Assembly: GCF_001311825.1 (NCBI RefSeq)
Contig: NZ_BBCB01000027.1
Location: 1 to 35,139, forward strand
Reading direction: 5' to 3'
DNA length: 35,139 bases
Source: Salidesulfovibrio brasiliensis JCM 12178
GTDB lineage: Bacteria; Desulfobacterota; Desulfovibrionia; Desulfovibrionales; Desulfovibrionaceae
The notes under the pieces are model-generated. The model was given only the letters and a program-made list of their open reading frames with translations. It made no database searches and was not told the DNA's origin. The position numbers were made by a program, and so were the translations under genes. This document shows positions 32,184-35,139 of the stretch, piece after piece. How positions within the stretch are numbered: position 1 is the stretch's first letter; each line of letters starts with the position of its first letter.

Positions 32184-32806
32184 TCCGCGTGGTGGTGTTC
32201 GACTGCGACGGCGTGCTTCTGGAGTCCGTGGACGCCAAGACCCGGGCTTTCGAGCAGGTGGTGGAGCCGCACGGCCCCGAGGCCGTGAAGCTGCTGCGCG
32301 ATTATCATCTGGCCCACGGCGGCGTGAGCAGAGTGGAGAAATTTCGCCATTTCCATCGTGAGGTGCTCGGCCGGGAGCCGCAGCCCGAAGAAATGGACGA
32401 CCTGTGTTCGCGCTTTGTGGAGCATAGCCTGCAGAACGTACTCTGCTGCGATGAGGTGCCGGGGGCGAGGGCCTGCCTTGAAGCCCTGCACGGCAAGTTG
32501 CCGCTCTACGTGGCCTCTGGCGCACCGCAGGATGAACTGCGCATGGTGCTGGCCCGGCGCGGGCTGGACGGTTTTTTTGCAGGAGTGTATGGCTCTCCGG
32601 CCAAAAAGCCCGTCATCCTGCGCGATGTGCTGGAGCAGACGGGTGCCGGGCCGGGCGAGACGCTCATGGTGGGCGACTCCTCCACGGATCTCGAAGCCGC
32701 GCAGGCCGTGGGCACGCTGTTCTACGGCCGGGGCCGCTTCCCGGAACCGTTGCCGTGGGGCGAGGACTTGAGCGGTCTTTGCGACTTCATCCGCCAACAG
32801 GACTAG
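32180..32806 (+). CDS. HAD-family phosphatase
   Basis: The 208 residues have the HAD motifs: DCDGVLLES (nucleophile Asp and acid Asp near residues 8-10), the Ser motif YVASGAPQDEL, the Lys in GSPAKKPVIL, and GDSSTDLEAA. A helical cap lies between motifs I and II, as in phosphoglycolate phosphatase-like enzymes (subfamily IA). It probably dephosphorylates a sugar or glycerate phosphate linked to the overlapping dehydrogenase gene. GGAGGAA precedes the ATG at 32180; the longer open frame to 31937 is not used. Confidence 0.88.
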   Translation: MIRVVVFDCDGVLLESVDAKTRAFEQVVEPHGPEAVKLLRDYHLAHGGVSRVEKFRHFHREVLGREPQPEEMDDLCSRFVEHSLQNVLCCDEVPGARACLEALHGKLPLYVASGAPQDELRMVLARRGLDGFFAGVYGSPAKKPVILRDVLEQTGAGPGETLMVGDSSTDLEAAQAVGTLFYGRGRFPEPLPWGEDLSGLCDFIRQQD

Positions 32807-32812
32807 AATTTC

Positions 32813-33697
32813 ATGTCGATCACGGTACTCATGACGGTCTACAACGGCGCACGCTACGTCGGTGAATGCATGGAGAGCATGCTGCGTCAGGACTGCCGTG
32901 ATTTCGAGTTTCTCATCATCGACGACGGCTCCACAGACGCAACGCCGCAGGTGGTGGCCCGGTATGACGATCCGCGCATCCGCTACGTGCCGCTGGAGCA
33001 GAACGTGGGCAGGACTCGCGCCCTGAACCGGGGGCTGGCCGAGGCCGCGAACGAATACGTGGCCGTCATCGACGCCGACGATATCGCCGAGCCGCACCGT
33101 CTGCGCCTGCTGCGCGACACTCTCGACGCCGACCCGTCGCTGGCGCTGGTGGGCTCCGGGTTCTATCTCATGGACGAAAGCGGTCGCCGCACGGCCGAGG
33201 TCGGGCAGGCCGTAGACAGCCACGAAGTGCGCGACATCATGCCGTTCTCCAACCCCGTGGCCCACTCCAGCGTAATGTATCGCCGATCCGTCGCCCTTGG
33301 TTGCGGCGGGTATCCAAACGACTATCCCTACGCCCACGACATGATGCTCTACCTGTGCATGCTGCGAAGCGGCTACGGCATCCGGCTCCTCCCGGACAGG
33401 CTGGTGAGCATCCGGGAACACGCCGCCCAGATGACCACTGCACCGGAACTGGAATATGCCCGGCGGCACGACATGGCCCGGACTTTTCGCACGGCCCGCC
33501 TCGTGGAGGGGGTCTCGCCCCTGTCCCGCACAAAGGGACTGCGCGCCGAGGTCTACTGCGCCCTGCGCTGTGTCCGTGCGCTTCGCTCCGGCAACCCGCT
33601 GGCCGCGCTGTGGTATGGGATGAGATATTTCTTCCGCTATCCGTATCATGTGCTCCGCGCCTATGCGGTCAACCCCGACCTGCGCGGCGCGGCCTGA
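32813..33697 (+). CDS. Family 2 glycosyltransferase
   Basis: The 294 residues start ITVLMTVYNGARYVGECMESML. They carry FLIIDDGSTDATPQVV, NVGRTRALNRGL and VIDADDIAEPHRL (DxDD metal site near residue 84), then PVAHSSVMYRRSV. The C-terminus is basic and aromatic (RYFFRYPYHVLRAY) and could associate with the membrane. Typical of O-antigen or capsule side-chain enzymes; donor unknown. It sits six bases after the HAD gene and 14 before the next glycosyltransferase. Confidence 0.92.
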   Translation: MSITVLMTVYNGARYVGECMESMLRQDCRDFEFLIIDDGSTDATPQVVARYDDPRIRYVPLEQNVGRTRALNRGLAEAANEYVAVIDADDIAEPHRLRLLRDTLDADPSLALVGSGFYLMDESGRRTAEVGQAVDSHEVRDIMPFSNPVAHSSVMYRRSVALGCGGYPNDYPYAHDMMLYLCMLRSGYGIRLLPDRLVSIREHAAQMTTAPELEYARRHDMARTFRTARLVEGVSPLSRTKGLRAEVYCALRCVRALRSGNPLAALWYGMRYFFRYPYHVLRAYAVNPDLRGAA

Positions 33698-33711
33698 AGG
33701 ACGGTGAACGC

Positions 33712-34925
33712 ATGCGTATCCTGTATCTGACGAATTTCTATCCCCCCACCGTGTTCGGCGGGTACGAGCTCAGGTGCGCCGACGTGGTGGAGGGGCTTGC
33801 CGCGCGCGGGCACGAGGCGATTGTCGTGACCAGCCGTCACGGCAGCGGCGTGCGCAGCGTGGAAGGGCACGTTCACCGTGTACTCCGGTCTTTCTGGGAC
33901 CTGCCGGAAAAACCGGCAGATCAGCCGGGGTATCTCTGGGCGCTGCTGGAGGACAACCTCGTGCTGGAAAGGCTTGTCCGTTCTTTCCGTCCGGACGTGA
34001 TCTCGGTCTGGAACATGCTCGGCCTGAGCTACACGCTGGCCCGCTCCGTGCAGGAAAGCGGCGTTCCGGCGCTCTTTCATGTGGACGACACATGGCTGCT
34101 GCGTGAGGATGAATACTGGGGCCATTACGGCAACCCCGGCCCCGGCACCGTCAAGCAAACCCTCGGCCCCGAACTGGCGGGGCTGGTACGCAAGGGCAGG
34201 CCGCGCGACCATCACCCGGACTGCGTGTTCATCAGCGGCTACCGGCGGGACAATCATGTTGACGCCGGGATGGCGCAGCAGGACGCACCGGTGGTTTACG
34301 GCGGCATCGAGCCAGATCGTTTCGATACCGGCGGCGCGCGGCCTGACGGCTCGTCCGACACCCTAAGGCTCCTGTTTGCCGGGGCGTGGACCGAAGCCAA
34401 GGGCGCGGAAATTCCAATCCGCGCGATGGGGTTGTTGCCGGAGGCGGTGCGATCGCGGGTGCGGGTCACGTACGTGGGCAAGGGGCCGGCCGGCGCACAT
34501 GCCGGGCTGGAGACCCTTGCTGCCGCGCTGGGCATACAGGACAGTGTGATTTTTCAGGGCCCGGTGGAGCGCGACGCCATGCCCGGTGTCTATGCCGCGC
34601 ACGACGCTTTTCTCTTCACTGCCAGTGGCCCCGAAGGTTTCCGCTGGTGCTTCTGGAAGCCATGGCCTCGGGCCTTGCGGTGGTCTCCACTGCGGACGGC
34701 GGCCACAGCGAATACCTCAGGGACCGCGACAACGCGTTTGTGGTGCCCAAGGACGATCCTGCGGCGGTTGCCGAGCGCATCGCGTCCATGCTTGACGACC
34801 CGGCGTCGGCCTCGGCCATGGCTGCGCAGGGGCGCGAGCTCGTGCGTGAGCGGTTCACGGTGGAAGCCATGCTCGACGGCACCGAAGCGGTGCTCGAAAA
34901 GACCGCCAGAGGAGGCGGCGGATGA
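33712..34925 (+). CDS. Family 4 glycosyltransferase (one apparent frameshift)
   Basis: GT-B enzyme of about 404 residues. The N-terminal acceptor domain has LTNFYPPTVFGGYELRCADVVEGLAARGHE. The donor domain has RLLFAGAWTEAKGAEIPIRA, VTYVGKGPAG and VIFQGPVERDAMPGVYAAHDAFLFTASGPEGF. It then continues, after one missing base at about 34636-34640, as PLVLLEAMASGLAVVSTADGGHSEYL, which holds the conserved donor Glu. Without the frame correction the donor site is lost. The ATG at 33712 follows GAAGGA. Its stop overlaps the next start (ATGA). Confidence 0.88.
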
Positions 34926-35139
34926 AGGTAGCCTTTGACCACCAGATTTTTTCCTGCCAGCAGTACGGCGGCATTTCCCGGTATTTCCGAATGCTTGCCG
35001 ATGGGCTTTACGGGCTGGACGGCGTGGAGCCGCACGTTGTTGCGCCGCAGTATGTAGCTGATGCCGTGGCCGGGCTGCCCACCGGGGTCCGCACCCGTTG
35101 CGGCTGCGGGCCGAGCTCCTTCGACAGCGTGTCCGACCG
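34922..35139 (+). CDS. Glycosyltransferase, GT4-like (3' end outside window)
   Basis: The visible 72 residues, MKVAFDHQIFSCQQYGGISRYF and onward, match the N-terminus of a GT-B glycosyltransferase group found in capsule and O-antigen clusters; GGISRYF is the acceptor-domain loop. The ATG overlaps the preceding stop by four bases. The gene continues past the window edge. Confidence 0.75.
   Translation, partial: MKVAFDHQIFSCQQYGGISRYFRMLADGLYGLDGVEPHVVAPQYVADAVAGLPTGVRTRCGCGPSSFDSVSD

Noticed and set aside
1-35139. tRNA, rRNA, CRISPR, transposase, integrase or phage genes
   Set aside because: None could be seen in genes or gaps; the glycan genes may have been acquired by transfer, but no boundary mark supports it.

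Overview
The window is about 35 kb of GC-rich bacterial DNA. It most resembles a Desulfovibrionaceae-type sulfate reducer (Desulfovibrio/Pseudodesulfovibrio-like). The reasons are the protein character, the flagellar order fliN-fliO-fliP-fliQ, an HcpR-type TTTGAC-N4-GTCAAA palindrome, and several -24/-12 (sigma-54) promoters. The taxon is an inference; no rRNA or tRNA gene is visible. No insertion sequence, CRISPR array, integrase or attachment site was seen. No gene-free stretch exceeds 300 bases; the longest (30951-31242) holds regulatory elements.

Layout. 1-1882 (+): end of a flagellar export/motor operon (fliN, fliO, fliP, fliQ). 2064-7691 (-): a DUF4079 membrane protein, a tandem-domain sulfotransferase with an upstream radical SAM/SPASM enzyme, an HPP-family membrane protein and glutamine-dependent NAD synthetase. 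7935-8960 (+): galE. 8957-12209 (-): a four-gene operon (NAD-epimerase, CMP-sugar synthetase, TIM-barrel isomerase, SDR) behind a sigma-70 promoter with a perfect palindrome on its -10. 12365-15379 (-): a long sulfotransferase-like protein and a zinc-ribbon methyltransferase. 15659-25996 (+): a nine-gene operon with a nonulosonic (sialic-like) acid core (LegC aminotransferase, NeuB synthase, formyltransferase, PIG-L deacetylase, NeuC epimerase), plus a GT-B enzyme, two radical SAM enzymes and an SDR. 26227-29057 (+): a GDP-mannose 3,5-epimerase homologue, a GT2 and an Elp3-like radical SAM protein. 29163-30950 (+): a Maf/DUF115 protein, the type that glycosylates flagellin. 31243-35139 (+): a 2-hydroxyacid dehydrogenase, a HAD phosphatase and three glycosyltransferases, the last cut by the window end.

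How it fits together (inference). The region looks like a surface-glycan and flagellin-glycosylation island beside flagellar genes. NeuC, LegC and NeuB would build a diamino-nonulosonate. PIG-L plus the formyltransferase suggest exchange of an N-acetyl for an N-formyl group. The CMP-sugar synthetase of the divergent operon would activate the sugar, and Maf could attach it to flagellin. Sulfotransferases, a methyltransferase and radical SAM enzymes would decorate glycans. Five sigma-54-type promoters, each in a gap and pointing into a glycan gene or operon, suggest shared RpoN control.

Quality warning. Nine otherwise well-conserved genes carry eleven apparent frameshifts. Every one is explained by a single missing base, mostly in short G/C runs. 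I read these as consensus-sequence deletions, not gene decay, and annotate the genes at full span.
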